The notes under the pieces were generated by a model. The model had not been told where the DNA came from. It worked only from the letters and a program-made list of their open reading frames with translations, and searched no databases. The translations under genes and the position numbers were made by a program. Below are positions 5,992 through 14,802 of a stretch of DNA of 64,000 nucleotides, in pieces; position 1 is the first letter of the stretch, and the number at the start of each line of letters is the position of its first letter. This DNA comes from Clostridia bacterium (GTDB lineage Bacteria; Bacillota; Clostridia; Oscillospirales; UBA644). The stretch covers positions 1 to 64,000 of the forward strand of contig JAGBIM010000027.1 of the NCBI GenBank assembly GCA_017934975.1, given 5' to 3'.

Positions 5992-8322
5992 GTGAAAAAA
6001 ATTGCTTTTTTGCTGATTCTCGCACTGTTCTGCGCTCTGTTTTCGTCCTGCACGGGAGCGCCGAACCCTGCTACTACCGAAATCGGTACGGAAACCGATA
6101 CCACCGACGGACTGTTTTTGCCCGAGCCCGTGATCTACGATCTGCAGATCACCGAGGTAATGGCGGACAATCAGACGTTGTCTCTGGGGCACGATTTTGA
6201 CTGGGTGGAACTGCACAATCGGGAAGAAATGACGGTTTTGCTGGACGGTTATTATCTGACCGACGATCTTGCCCAACCGGAAAAGTTTTCTCTGCAGGGG
6301 CTTTCTCTTTCTGCGGACGGATATCTGGCCGTAGAGCTGAAGGAGGAATCCTTCGGTCTTTCCTCCAAAGGGGAGACCGTATATCTGACCTTCGGCGGCG
6401 AGACGGTTTCGGAATTGACCTTCCCTGCAACGGAGCGGGGTGAATCCTTCGGTGCCGAAGGGGTGTTGACCTGGATCACCCCCGGATTCGCCAACACGGA
6501 GGAGGGGTATCTGGCCTGCCAGCAGGCTCGGACCTTGCCCGACCTGATCTTAAACGAAGTGATCTCCTCCAACGATTCCCACGCTCCCGTCAACGGAGCC
6601 TATTACGACGTCGTGGAAATCTGTAACCGATCCGACGCACCTCTGTCCCTTTTGGGATATACCTTGACCGATAAACGAAGCGAGCCTTTGCGTTACGCTT
6701 TCCCCAACGTGGTTCTGCAGCCCGACGAGGTCTACGTGGTGTACTGTTCGGGAACTCCCGCTTTGGGCGCGGATCATGCGTCCTTCAAGATCAGCTCTGC
6801 CGGCGAGACGGTTTTTCTGGCGAAGGACGGCGTGATTCTGGATCGGTTGGCCGTTCCTGCGGACCTGAAGCGGAACGAAAGCTTCGGGCGTTCGGGGATG
6901 AGTGAGGTTTATTTCCCCGTCCCCACCGTGGGTGCACCGAACGGACAGGGCTTTGCCACGGGCGTTCCCGTGCCGACGGCAAGTCAGCCTTCCGGCGTGT
7001 ATTCCGCAGGGTTCTCCGTGACCCTGGAAGGCCCCGGAACGATTTATTATACCGTGGACGGAACCCGCCCCACCACCGCGTCTGCCGTATACGGCGGCCC
7101 TATTCCCGTCAGCGGGGTTATGACCATCCGTGCCTTCTGCCAGGATGGAACGCGAAGCAGCTCCATGACGGCTTTTACGTATATCATCGATAAAAATCAT
7201 ACTCTCCCCGTGGTCTCCGTGGCCATGCCAACGGATCTTCTGACGGGACCCAACGGGATTCTGACCAACGGACAGTTCAATTATGAATACGACGGCATCG
7301 TGACCATGATTGAAAACGGGGAGGAGAAATTTTCCGCCCCCGTGGGCTTCCGCCTTCACGGACACGGAAGCCGCTGGGAGCCCAAACAAAATTTCCAGCT
7401 TCGGTTCCGTTCGGAATACGGCGTGGGAAAACTGAATTATCCCCTCTTTGAAAACCGCCCCTTCGACCAATACGATTCCCTGCTGCTGAAGGGCGGCAGT
7501 GAGGACTGGAATGCGGCCATGATGCGGGATGAAATCTGTACGTATATCGCCGAAGGGACCGCCCTTTCGGTGCAGGCAATCAAGCCCGTGGTTTTGTATT
7601 TGGGCGGCGAATATTGGGGCGTTTATTTCCTGCGGGAACGGTTCAACGACGAATACGTGGAAGATCATTTTGACGTGGACTCCAATTCGGTGAGTATCCT
7701 TACCTCTTCGGGGGCACACGTGGAATGCGGAAGTGCCGCCGGGTATAAAGAAATCAAGAACTTCGTCAGCACCCACGATATGTCCCTGACGGAGAATTAT
7801 CAGTGGCTGGTTTCCCGCATTGACGCAAACAGTCTTATGGACTGGTATATCTGCCGTTCTTACATGGGCGACAAGGATACGGCCAACGTGCGACGGTTTC
7901 AGTCCACCCAAGGGGACGGACTGTGGCGTTGGATGTATTTTGATTTGGACTGGGCTTTCTATCACAAAACCGATAAGCCCCTCACCAGCATTTCCACCTC
8001 CGGCGGCGATCATCTGATTTTCCGCTCCCTTGTGGCAAGTGCTGAGGGAAAGGACGCCTTCCTGCGGCGGTATGCGCAGGCTATGAAGGATTATCTGAAC
8101 GAGACCAATATCATTTCCATTATCGATACCTTTGCCGATACCATCCGTCCCGAGGTGCCCGCCGACCGGGCTCGTTGGGGCAAAACGGTGAAAAGCTGGG
8201 AATCCGCCGTGGAGCGCATGCGCGCTTACGTGCGGGGCGGAGTCCGCGACGAACGGGTGAAATGGGATCTGAAGAACTATTTCGGACTTTCCGATGCGGA
8301 AATGGCGGCTTATTTCGGGTAA
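5992..8322 (+). CDS. CotH-kinase lipoprotein with lamin-tail domains
   Basis: A 776-residue exported lipoprotein. The GTG at 5992 is chosen over an ATG at 5974, since GAGGG lies eight bases upstream and the product then opens with a clean signal peptide ending in the lipobox L-F-S-S-C20. Domains in order: two lamin-tail (LTD) beta domains (about 45-150 and 185-300), a chitobiase C-terminal Fn3-like domain (about 330-390, GTIYYTVDGTRPT), and a CotH kinase domain (about 400-700) with the motifs GFRLHGHGSR, LLLKGGSEDW, GVYFLRERFNDEY and the metal-site YFDLDWAFY. CotH enzymes are protein kinases of spore coat proteins in Bacillus. Here the protein sits outside the cell membrane; its target is unknown. 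Confidence 0.9.
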   Translation: MKKIAFLLILALFCALFSSCTGAPNPATTEIGTETDTTDGLFLPEPVIYDLQITEVMADNQTLSLGHDFDWVELHNREEMTVLLDGYYLTDDLAQPEKFSLQGLSLSADGYLAVELKEESFGLSSKGETVYLTFGGETVSELTFPATERGESFGAEGVLTWITPGFANTEEGYLACQQARTLPDLILNEVISSNDSHAPVNGAYYDVVEICNRSDAPLSLLGYTLTDKRSEPLRYAFPNVVLQPDEVYVVYCSGTPALGADHASFKISSAGETVFLAKDGVILDRLAVPADLKRNESFGRSGMSEVYFPVPTVGAPNGQGFATGVPVPTASQPSGVYSAGFSVTLEGPGTIYYTVDGTRPTTASAVYGGPIPVSGVMTIRAFCQDGTRSSSMTAFTYIIDKNHTLPVVSVAMPTDLLTGPNGILTNGQFNYEYDGIVTMIENGEEKFSAPVGFRLHGHGSRWEPKQNFQLRFRSEYGVGKLNYPLFENRPFDQYDSLLLKGGSEDWNAAMMRDEICTYIAEGTALSVQAIKPVVLYLGGEYWGVYFLRERFNDEYVEDHFDVDSNSVSILTSSGAHVECGSAAGYKEIKNFVSTHDMSLTENYQWLVSRIDANSLMDWYICRSYMGDKDTANVRRFQSTQGDGLWRWMYFDLDWAFYHKTDKPLTSISTSGGDHLIFRSLVASAEGKDAFLRRYAQAMKDYLNETNIISIIDTFADTIRPEVPADRARWGKTVKSWESAVERMRAYVRGGVRDERVKWDLKNYFGLSDAEMAAYFG

Positions 8323-8362
8323 AGACAGATTATATTTTTTTGGGGAGGAAGGGTGACGGAAT

Positions 8363-9931
8363 TTGAAGCGATCCCGCATGACTTATGTGAAAAATATCGT
8401 GTTGCCCTGCGTGATCTTCTCCATGATGACCGGGGTTGTCACCTGTGGTCTGATTTTCGGATATAAGGTCCTTGCCTCGGAAATAATGGAACTTTCTCGG
8501 AACATCTACGCACACGTGCGCGCAAACCCCGGCTTTCTTCCGCTTCTTTTGCTGGGGGCGGCTCTGTTGGGCTTGCTTGCGACCCTGCTCCTGCGTTGGG
8601 AGCCGGCTTGCCGCGGAGGCGGGATCCCCACGGCCATCGCGCAACTGCGGGGGCTGTTGAATTTCCGTTGGCTGCGCAGTTTGGTTTTAGTCCTGCTTTC
8701 TTCTTTGGTTACGTTTTTCTGCGGGGTTCCTTTGGGAAACGAAGGACCCAGCGTGCAGATGGGTACGGCCGTCGGACGGGGTGCGGTGCGCCTGTTCGGG
8801 CGCAACAATCCCGCGTGGGATCGGTACGTGATGACGGGGGGTGCCTGTGCCGGCTTTGCCGCCGCTACCGGGGCTCCGCTGACGGGAATTCTGTTTGCAT
8901 TTGAAGAGGCGCACCGGCGTTTTTCTCCCATGATTTTTATGGTGTCGGCCTCTACCGTGATCTTCGGTACCGCAACGGCGGACGTTTTATGCGATGCCTT
9001 CGGGGTCGGGCGAAGATTGTTTGATTTTCAGATCGACGCGGTGCTTCCCGCGAAGTCCCTTTGGTCTGTGGTAATCGTCGGTTTGGTCTGCGGGGTTGTT
9101 GCCGCAGGCTTCACGAAGCTGTATCGCACGGTTCGCCGCTTGGTTCATCGGGTTGGCAGAAGGGCCCCCTTTGCGGTTCTTTCCGTTTCCCTGTTTCTGC
9201 TGGTTGCCGCCGTGGGATTCTTCTTCCAAGAGGTTTTGGGATCGGGACATGAAATCGTGGACGTTCTTTTGGAGGGGCACGGCGTTTGGTATCTGTTGCT
9301 GATCTGGTTCGTTCTGCGCGCGCTGTTCCTGATTTTTGCCAACAACGTGGGGGTAACGGGCGGTTTGTTTGTGCCCTCCCTTGCATTCGGTGCAATTCTG
9401 GGATTTCTTTGTGCAAAGACCCTGGTCGCCGTAGGCGCCCTCGGGGAAGAATATACGGTGATTCTCACGGCAGTCGGCATGGCCTCCTTTTTGGGTGCGT
9501 CCTCCCGAATTCCGCTGACGGCCGTCACCTTTTCTTTGGAAGCTCTGAGCGGCCTTTCCAACGTTGTACCCTTTGCTTTGGGTGTAACGCTGTCCTATTT
9601 GGTCGTTGAGGTCAGCGGAATCGCGGGCTTTAATGAGACCGTTACGGAGAGCCTCGTGGAGGAATCCAGAGTAGGAAAGGTGTCGCAAACCGTGTCGGCT
9701 GACGTGACGGTTCGCCCCGGTGCTTTCGTGGTGGGGAAGGAAATCCGCAACATACTGTGGCCTCCTTCCTGCGTAATTCTTTCGGTTTCCCGCAACGCGC
9801 AGACGAAGGATCTTCCCTCCGGCGGAATGGAGGAAGGCGACGTGCTTCACGTGTATTTTACGTCGTGTAATCCCCGGGAGACTATGGAGAATCTGGAGGC
9901 TCTGGTCGGGAAGCAGGCCTTGGAAAAATAA
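8363..9931 (+). CDS. ClC-family chloride channel/antiporter with TrkA-C domain
   Basis: A 522-residue membrane protein. The start is the TTG at 8363, with GGAGGAAGGG about ten bases upstream; the nearest ATG is at 8378. The ClC signature motifs are present: GGGIP (85-89, the GSGIP site), GNEGP (125-129) with the gating glutamate E127, and GGLFVPS for the third motif. The usual arginine of GREGP is asparagine here, a variant I recall from other clostridial members. The last 80 residues form an RCK/TrkA-C-like ligand domain (VTVRPGAFVVGKEI...EEGDVLHVYF). It probably moves chloride or exchanges it for protons. It starts 40 bases after the CotH gene and may share its transcript. Confidence 0.9.
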   Translation: MKRSRMTYVKNIVLPCVIFSMMTGVVTCGLIFGYKVLASEIMELSRNIYAHVRANPGFLPLLLLGAALLGLLATLLLRWEPACRGGGIPTAIAQLRGLLNFRWLRSLVLVLLSSLVTFFCGVPLGNEGPSVQMGTAVGRGAVRLFGRNNPAWDRYVMTGGACAGFAAATGAPLTGILFAFEEAHRRFSPMIFMVSASTVIFGTATADVLCDAFGVGRRLFDFQIDAVLPAKSLWSVVIVGLVCGVVAAGFTKLYRTVRRLVHRVGRRAPFAVLSVSLFLLVAAVGFFFQEVLGSGHEIVDVLLEGHGVWYLLLIWFVLRALFLIFANNVGVTGGLFVPSLAFGAILGFLCAKTLVAVGALGEEYTVILTAVGMASFLGASSRIPLTAVTFSLEALSGLSNVVPFALGVTLSYLVVEVSGIAGFNETVTESLVEESRVGKVSQTVSADVTVRPGAFVVGKEIRNILWPPSCVILSVSRNAQTKDLPSGGMEEGDVLHVYFTSCNPRETMENLEALVGKQALEK

Positions 9932-9945
9932 AGGGCCTTGGGGAC

Positions 9946-9974
9946 TTGCTTTTTTGAGCGGTTCGTGATATAAT
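9946..9974 (+). promoter_or_regulatory. Promoter of the zinc-ribbon membrane protein
   Basis: TTGCTT (9946-9951), 17-bp spacer, TATAAT (9969-9974), 23 bases before the start codon. Confidence 0.7.
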
Positions 9975-9997
9975 AATTTGTAAAAGTAAGGGACGGG

Positions 9998-10411
9998 GTG
10001 TTGAGGATGTTTCGTCGACCGGGTTCGATTTTGAAGGGATTCTCTACCGCATTGGTTCTGTTGTTGATTATTGTTTCCGTGTCTGCGGGAATTTGTGTGG
10101 CCGTGCTGAATCATGCGATTTTGCAGGGCGTTCTGTTGGCGATCCTTGGGATTTTGGGATCGGTTTTGATCTTTCTGGTTCTGTTCTGCATTGGTGATAT
10201 GACGGAAAAGCTGTGGTTCCTCGCAGAAAAGCAGGGCTGTGAGGAAGAGGAGTATGACGATTCCGACGCCGTTAGAAAGGTGAGTGCCGCGGGAAATCGG
10301 TTTTACACCGACTGCCCCGCTTGTAAGAATCGTATTCCCCTCACGGAGGCCGATTTGCAGGCCGATACGGTGACCTGTCCTTATTGCGGCGTCAAACTGA
10401 AACGGCGGTAA
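9998..10411 (+). CDS. Small membrane protein with C-terminal zinc ribbon
   Basis: A protein of about 137 residues with two N-terminal membrane helices (about 15-37 and 43-65) and a cytoplasmic tail ending in a zinc ribbon, CPACKNRIP then CPYCGVKLKRR (two CxxC pairs, 22 residues apart). GTG 9998, TTG 10001 and ATG 10007 are all usable after AAGGGA; the exact start is uncertain. Function unknown. It is transcribed alone, between the ClC gene and trpS, both of which have separate transcription signals. Confidence 0.75.
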   Translation: MLRMFRRPGSILKGFSTALVLLLIIVSVSAGICVAVLNHAILQGVLLAILGILGSVLIFLVLFCIGDMTEKLWFLAEKQGCEEEEYDDSDAVRKVSAAGNRFYTDCPACKNRIPLTEADLQADTVTCPYCGVKLKRR

Positions 10412-10415
10412 GGGC

Positions 10416-10444
10416 TTGATTTTTCTCGAAAAGTATGATATAAT
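10416..10444 (+). promoter_or_regulatory. Promoter of trpS
   Basis: TTGATT (10416-10421), 17-bp spacer, TATAAT (10439-10444). The leader to the ATG is only about 40 bases, too short for a T-box or trp riboswitch. Confidence 0.8.
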
Positions 10445-10486
10445 GATACAATAGTTTGAGTTTTACGGATCGGAGGATCTTTTTTT

Positions 10487-11476
10487 ATGGCACAGAAGAA
10501 ACGTATTCTTACGGGAGACCGCACCACGGGGAAACTCCATTTGGGGCATTACGTGGGAAGCCTCCAGAATCGCGTCCGTTTGCAGGACGAGTACGAAACC
10601 TTTATTTTGATGGCGGATATTCAGGCGTTGACCACGCATTTTGAAAATCCCTCCCTCATCAACGGCAGTATCTATGACGTTGCCATCGACAACCTTTCCG
10701 TGGGTCTGGATCCCGAAAAGGTCACCTTCGTGCAACAGTCCCAGATCAAAGCCATCGCAGAGCTGACCGTGTTCTATTCCATGCTCATCAGCGTCAATAC
10801 TTTGCGGCACAACCCCACCATCAAAACCGAAGCGGCCAATTACGGCTACAACGATATGACCTACGGCTTTTTGGGCTATCCCGTCAGCCAGGCGGCGGAT
10901 ATCACCTTCTGTAACGCGGAGCTGGTCCCCGTTGGGGAAGACCAGTTGCCCCACATTGAAGTGGCCCGCAAGCTGGTGCGCCGCATGAACGATCTGTACG
11001 GTACCGATATTCTGGAGCCCAAAGCCATGCTGTCCTCCTGCACCCGTCTGATGGGGCTGGACGGAAACAGCAAGATGGGAAAATCCCTCGGCAACGCCAT
11101 TTATCTGTCCGATACGGCGGAATCGGTGAACGAAAAGGTTCGTCTGGCCGTCACCGACGCTTCCCGCATCCGCGCCAAGGATCCGGGGCATCCCGATATC
11201 TGCACCGTCAGCAAGTATCATAAGGTCTTCAATACGGAAGAATACGAAGATATTTGCGACCGTTGCAAGGCAGGTCAGATCGGTTGCGTTGCCTGCAAGA
11301 AGCGTCTTGCCGAAAAATTGAACGGCCTTCTGGATCCCTTCCGCGAAAAGCGTGCCTATTACGAGGCCCATCCCAACGTGGTCAAGGAGATCGTCAATTC
11401 CGGCTCCGATCGGGCCAACGCCATCGGAAACGAAACGGTGGATAAGATCAAGGCCGCCATGTCTCTGAAAATCTGA
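10487..11476 (+). CDS. trpS: Tryptophanyl-tRNA synthetase
   Basis: A 329-residue class I synthetase that charges tRNA-Trp, at the usual bacterial length. HIGH box: H18-L-G-H21. KMSKS-type loop: S195-K-M-G-K-S200. A C-x20-C-x6-C-x2-C array (C239, C260, C267, C270) matches the position and spacing of the 4Fe-4S site known in Thermotoga TrpRS (C-x22-C-x6-C-x2-C), so this is likely an Fe-S TrpRS. Start ATG follows CGGAGGATC. It is monocistronic, closed by a terminator at 11484. Confidence 0.97.
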   Translation: MAQKKRILTGDRTTGKLHLGHYVGSLQNRVRLQDEYETFILMADIQALTTHFENPSLINGSIYDVAIDNLSVGLDPEKVTFVQQSQIKAIAELTVFYSMLISVNTLRHNPTIKTEAANYGYNDMTYGFLGYPVSQAADITFCNAELVPVGEDQLPHIEVARKLVRRMNDLYGTDILEPKAMLSSCTRLMGLDGNSKMGKSLGNAIYLSDTAESVNEKVRLAVTDASRIRAKDPGHPDICTVSKYHKVFNTEEYEDICDRCKAGQIGCVACKKRLAEKLNGLLDPFREKRAYYEAHPNVVKEIVNSGSDRANAIGNETVDKIKAAMSLKI

Positions 11477-11483
11477 ATCTGTT

Positions 11484-11520
11484 CGGCGCCGTGAAGCATG
11501 TTTGAACGGCGCCGTTTTTT
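11484..11520 (+). terminator. trpS terminator
   Basis: The stem CGGCGCCGT (11484-11492) / ACGGCGCCG (11506-11514) is followed by TTTTTT. It lies within an open frame upstream of the next gene, so that gene must start downstream at 11534. Confidence 0.9.
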
Positions 11521-11533
11521 ACGGGGGAAACGT

Positions 11534-12391
11534 ATGTTCACGTACAAAAAGGATCCCTTTTTCCGGGATGGGTCCGGAGTGGAGCTGAACGTTCATCGGG
11601 TGGACAGCGGCGAGCCGGAGCATCTGCACGAATTTATTGAATTGGTCTACGTTCTGCGGGGGAGCGGAGTGCACGGCATCGACGGGGTGGAGTATCACGT
11701 GCGACGGGGCTCGCTGTTGTTTATCAATTACCGCCAGGTCCACTATTTTCGCTCCGATCCGCGTAATCCCATGGAGATCTGTGACGTTTTGCTGGATCCC
11801 GAGTGGCTCAGCGAACGGCTGATCGGCTCGGAAAACGCCTTTGAATTGCTGACCCTGTCCGCCTTTTCGCAATTCCAGCAAAGCGTGGATCCGGGGACGG
11901 CTCTGGTGCGTTTTACGGGAGAGGAACGGCGGAGAGCGGAGTCGTTGATTCAGGAAATGATCGAAGAAAAGACGGCCGCCCAACCCGGATTTTCCACGGT
12001 GCTCAAGGCGCAGGTTTCGATCCTTTTGACCATGGTCTTTCGGAAAATGTCTGCGGTTGGGGTCCGTTATTCCGGACCGGATGAGGAATTTCTTTCGTAT
12101 ATCCGCCAAAACTGTACCGAAAAATTGACCTTGGAGGATTTGGCCAAGCAATGCTTTTACAATCCCTCCTATTTCAGCCGTATTTTTCGGGAGCGTTACG
12201 GGATGACCGTTACGGAATACATTAACCTCAACCGATTGGAAAAGGCGATGGATCTGTTGTTGCAAACCGATTTTTCGGTGGAAGAGGTCTTCCGTCGTTC
12301 CGGTTTTTCCAGAAAAGCCGGTTTTTATCGTTCTTTTAAGGAAAAAACGGGCATGACGCCTCAGGAATACCGAAAAAGTAAAAAAGCGTAA
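11534..12391 (+). CDS. AraC-family transcriptional regulator (cupin sensor)
   Basis: A 285-residue regulator. ATG 11534 lies just after ACGGGGGAAA and beyond the trpS terminator. The N-terminal cupin (HLHEFIELVYVLRGSG ... GSLLFINYRQVHYF) is the usual sugar-sensing fold of clostridial AraC proteins. The C-terminal pair of helix-turn-helices spans about residues 190-280 (LTLEDLAKQCFYNPSYFSRI; VEEVFRRSGFSRKAGFYRSF; ending TPQEYRKSKK). It sits directly upstream of an ADP-ribosylglycohydrolase gene that has its own promoter and is the likely target. Confidence 0.92.
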   Translation: MFTYKKDPFFRDGSGVELNVHRVDSGEPEHLHEFIELVYVLRGSGVHGIDGVEYHVRRGSLLFINYRQVHYFRSDPRNPMEICDVLLDPEWLSERLIGSENAFELLTLSAFSQFQQSVDPGTALVRFTGEERRRAESLIQEMIEEKTAAQPGFSTVLKAQVSILLTMVFRKMSAVGVRYSGPDEEFLSYIRQNCTEKLTLEDLAKQCFYNPSYFSRIFRERYGMTVTEYINLNRLEKAMDLLLQTDFSVEEVFRRSGFSRKAGFYRSFKEKTGMTPQEYRKSKKA

Positions 12392-12415
12392 CGGAAAATT
12401 CGTAAAAATCCGAAG

Positions 12416-12444
12416 TTGACAGGATGTACAGACTGTGATACAAT
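12416..12444 (+). promoter_or_regulatory. Promoter of the ADP-ribosylglycohydrolase gene
   Basis: Perfect TTGACA (12416-12421), 17-bp spacer, TACAAT (12439-12444), 40 bases before the ATG. It fixes the gene start at 12485 rather than at an upstream ATG within the -35 region. Confidence 0.85.
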
Positions 12445-12484
12445 AAGAAAAAAAGATTTCTTTCTGAAAGGAAGGTACACGGTT

Positions 12485-13942
12485 ATGGTAAAGTTGAATC
12501 GGGATCTGATCCGCGATAAAATTCACGCTTGCTGGATCGGAAAAAATATCGGAGGCACCATCGGTGCTCCCTACGAAGGAAAGCGGGAACTGATGGACGT
12601 GCAGGGCTTCTCCACCCAGAAGGGGGAACCCCTGCCCAACGACGATCTGGACCTGCAGCTGGTCTGGCTCTGCGCTCTGGAAGAAATGGGTCCCCAGCGT
12701 CTGACCTGCAAGGAGCTTGCGGAATACTGGGTTTCTTATATTCCTCCCTACTGGAACGAATACGGCGTAGGGAAAACCAACGTCATGGGCGGGATGCTGG
12801 CCCCCATGTCCGGGGAGTTCGACAATCTGAAATGGAAGCACTCCAACGGTGCCTGGATCCGTTCCGAAATCTGGGCCTGCCTGGCTCCCGGATATCCCGA
12901 AATTGCCCGCCGCTACGCCTTTGAAGACGCCTGCATCGACCACGGTCTGGGGGAAGGAACCGTGGCGGAACAGTTTACTGCTACCATCGAAAGTTTGGCC
13001 TTCTTCCGCGACGATATCCGTGGAATTTTGGAGGAAGGTCTTGCCGCCATTCCCGCCACCAGCCGCGTAGCCAAGGCCGTTCGTACCGTTATGGAGGGCT
13101 ACGATGCGGGGAAGGATTGGAAAGCCGTCCGTCAGGAGCTGATCGACCAGTCTGCCGATATCGGCTGGTTCCAGGCTCCCGCCAACATCGGCTATTGCAT
13201 CATCGGTCTTCTCTACGGAGAAGGGGATTTCAAGAAATCCATCTGCACCGCCGTCAGTTGCGGCGACGACACCGACTGCACCGGTGCTACCGTAGGTGCC
13301 TTCCTGGGCATTCTTTACGGCAGTAAGGGCATTCCAACCGAATGGGCGGAATACATCGGCGACCGCATCGTCACCTGCTCGGTAAACAACGGCTATAACC
13401 GCGTCCGCAAGATCACCTCCTGCTCGGTTCTGACCGATCGGGTTATGCTGCAGATCCCCAACGTGCTGTTTGCTCACGATCTTCCCACGGAATTCACCGA
13501 CGGGGAGACCGAACTGCAGGAATATCTGCCCCAGCATATGGCGGATCGGAAGCGCTATTACGATTACGATCGGGATCCTCTGGGTACTTATAAGCCCTAC
13601 ACCTTCCGCGCTTACGACGACGCCGCCGTTCGCGTGCGTGTGGAATACGACAAGGAACCCCGCATCGGCGTAGGCGAATCCCTGAACGTGCGCATCATCT
13701 TCCAGGACCGTCTCCACTGCCCCATCAGCGCCGACATCAATCTGATTCTGCCCGAAGGGGTTGACAGCAGCACCAACGGATCCCGCATTCTTATCGACCA
13801 TCAGCGGGACGAGAGCGGCTCCTTCTCCTTCACCCTCACCGCAAACGAGGCCATTTCCGCCAACAATCGCGTCATCGCAGAGGTGGATCTCATCGGCCAC
13901 GTGAGCCCCGTTCTCTTCGCCATCCCCGTTTACGGAAAATAA
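12485..13942 (+). CDS. ADP-ribosylglycohydrolase-family protein with C-terminal beta domain
   Basis: A 485-residue cytoplasmic protein of the DraG/ARH family, which hydrolyses N- or O-glycosidic ADP-ribose bonds or acts on related nucleosides. ATG 12485 follows GAAAGGAAGG. The two acidic metal-binding motifs of the all-helical fold are visible: N52-D53-D54-L-D56 and G260-D261-D262-T-D264. The helical domain ends near residue 340. Residues from about 375 to the end form a predicted beta-sandwich (VRVRVEYDKEPRIGVGESLN..., SGSFSFTLTANE) absent from classical DraG. The neighbouring AraC gene suggests control by a metabolite, so the substrate may be a nucleoside or sugar conjugate rather than a modified protein. 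Confidence 0.85.
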   Translation: MVKLNRDLIRDKIHACWIGKNIGGTIGAPYEGKRELMDVQGFSTQKGEPLPNDDLDLQLVWLCALEEMGPQRLTCKELAEYWVSYIPPYWNEYGVGKTNVMGGMLAPMSGEFDNLKWKHSNGAWIRSEIWACLAPGYPEIARRYAFEDACIDHGLGEGTVAEQFTATIESLAFFRDDIRGILEEGLAAIPATSRVAKAVRTVMEGYDAGKDWKAVRQELIDQSADIGWFQAPANIGYCIIGLLYGEGDFKKSICTAVSCGDDTDCTGATVGAFLGILYGSKGIPTEWAEYIGDRIVTCSVNNGYNRVRKITSCSVLTDRVMLQIPNVLFAHDLPTEFTDGETELQEYLPQHMADRKRYYDYDRDPLGTYKPYTFRAYDDAAVRVRVEYDKEPRIGVGESLNVRIIFQDRLHCPISADINLILPEGVDSSTNGSRILIDHQRDESGSFSFTLTANEAISANNRVIAEVDLIGHVSPVLFAIPVYGK

Positions 13943-13956
13943 AAAAAAGAAAATTT

Positions 13957-13988
13957 GTTGGAGTGCCCTCGGGTGCTCCAACGTTTTT
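13957..13988 (+). terminator. Terminator after the ADP-ribosylglycohydrolase gene
   Basis: The stem GTTGGAGTGCC / GGTGCTCCAAC (two G-U pairs) is followed by GTTTTT. It rules out the upstream in-frame start of the next gene. Confidence 0.85.
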
Positions 13989-14004
13989 GAAGGGAAGTGG
14001 TGCC

Positions 14005-14670
14005 GTGAAATTGTTGCTCAACGCCGCCGTGAAGTATCTTCTCGGGTTTCTTTTGGTTTGTTTGCTTCTGTTCCTGCCCGCGGGAACCCTCGCCTATTGG
14101 AACGGATGGCTTTTCGTGGGACTCCTGTTCCTCCCCATGCTGGGATTGGGATTGGTTTTGTGGCGCAAAGCCCCTGATCTGCTGAAAAAACCGCTGGATG
14201 CGAAGGAGGAACAGAATTCCCAGAAGGCGGTGGTCGCCCTTTCGGGACTGCTGTTCTTGATCGGATTCCTCGTTGCAGGGTTGGATTTCCGTTTCGGCTG
14301 GACCCGGGTTCCTCTCTGGCTCGTGGGAATTGCATCCGCCATCTTTTTGGCTTCTTACGTCTTGTACGCCGAAGTCATGCGGGAAAACGCCTATCTTTCC
14401 CGTACGGTCAAGGTGCAGGAGGGGCAAGCGGTGGTGGATACGGGCCTCTACGGCATCGTCCGCCATCCCATGTACGCCGTCACGGTATGGCTCTTTTTAT
14501 CCATTCCTCTCGTCCTCGGCTCCTTTTGGTCTCTGCTCTGCTTCGTCCCTTACGTGGGGATCGTTTTCTTTCGTATCCGCAACGAAGAGAAGGTTCTGGA
14601 GGAAGGACTGGAGGGCTATACGGACTATAAAAAACGGGTGAAATACCGTTTAATCCCTTTTATTTGGTAA
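14005..14670 (+). CDS. Isoprenylcysteine methyltransferase-like membrane protein
   Basis: A 221-residue protein with about five membrane helices. The GTG at 14005 is chosen, downstream of the terminator hairpin and after AAGGGA. The C-terminal third carries the ICMT/PEMT signature: G-I-V-R-H-P-M-Y, then the amphipathic N-E-E-K-V-L-E-E-G...Y-x-x-Y-K-K-R-V-K-Y-R-L-I-P, which binds S-adenosylmethionine in this family. Bacteria lack prenylated proteins, so the substrate is probably a lipid or small hydrophobic molecule. Single gene closed by a terminator at 14673. Confidence 0.85.
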   Translation: MKLLLNAAVKYLLGFLLVCLLLFLPAGTLAYWNGWLFVGLLFLPMLGLGLVLWRKAPDLLKKPLDAKEEQNSQKAVVALSGLLFLIGFLVAGLDFRFGWTRVPLWLVGIASAIFLASYVLYAEVMRENAYLSRTVKVQEGQAVVDTGLYGIVRHPMYAVTVWLFLSIPLVLGSFWSLLCFVPYVGIVFFRIRNEEKVLEEGLEGYTDYKKRVKYRLIPFIW

Positions 14671-14672
14671 CG

Positions 14673-14700
14673 AAAGCCTCCCGAATCGGGAGGCTTTTTT
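14673..14700 (+). terminator. Rho-independent terminator
   Basis: The stem AAGCCTCCCGA / TCGGGAGGCTT is followed by TTTTT, just after the ICMT-like gene. Confidence 0.95.
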
Positions 14701-14715
14701 ACGAGAAAAGAACGC

Positions 14716-14743
14716 ACCCAACCTTTGCACTCTGCATAAAATG
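14716..14743 (+). promoter_or_regulatory. Possible sigma-K-like promoter
   Basis: AC (14716-14717), 17 bases, then CATAAAATG (14735-14743), close to the late mother-cell pattern AC-N16/17-CATAnnnTA. No sigma-A pair is evident here. A short hairpin (ACATAT/ATATGT, 14757-14774) follows in the leader. Confidence 0.35.
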
Positions 14744-14802
14744 AACTGGAGGGGCTACATATCGTCAGATATGTAATCTACGTGAAAGGACGTTCTTTCT
14801 CT

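Noticed and set aside
10445-10486. T-box or other riboswitch before trpS
   Set aside because: The leader is about 40 bases, too short for a T-box, and has no T-box consensus.
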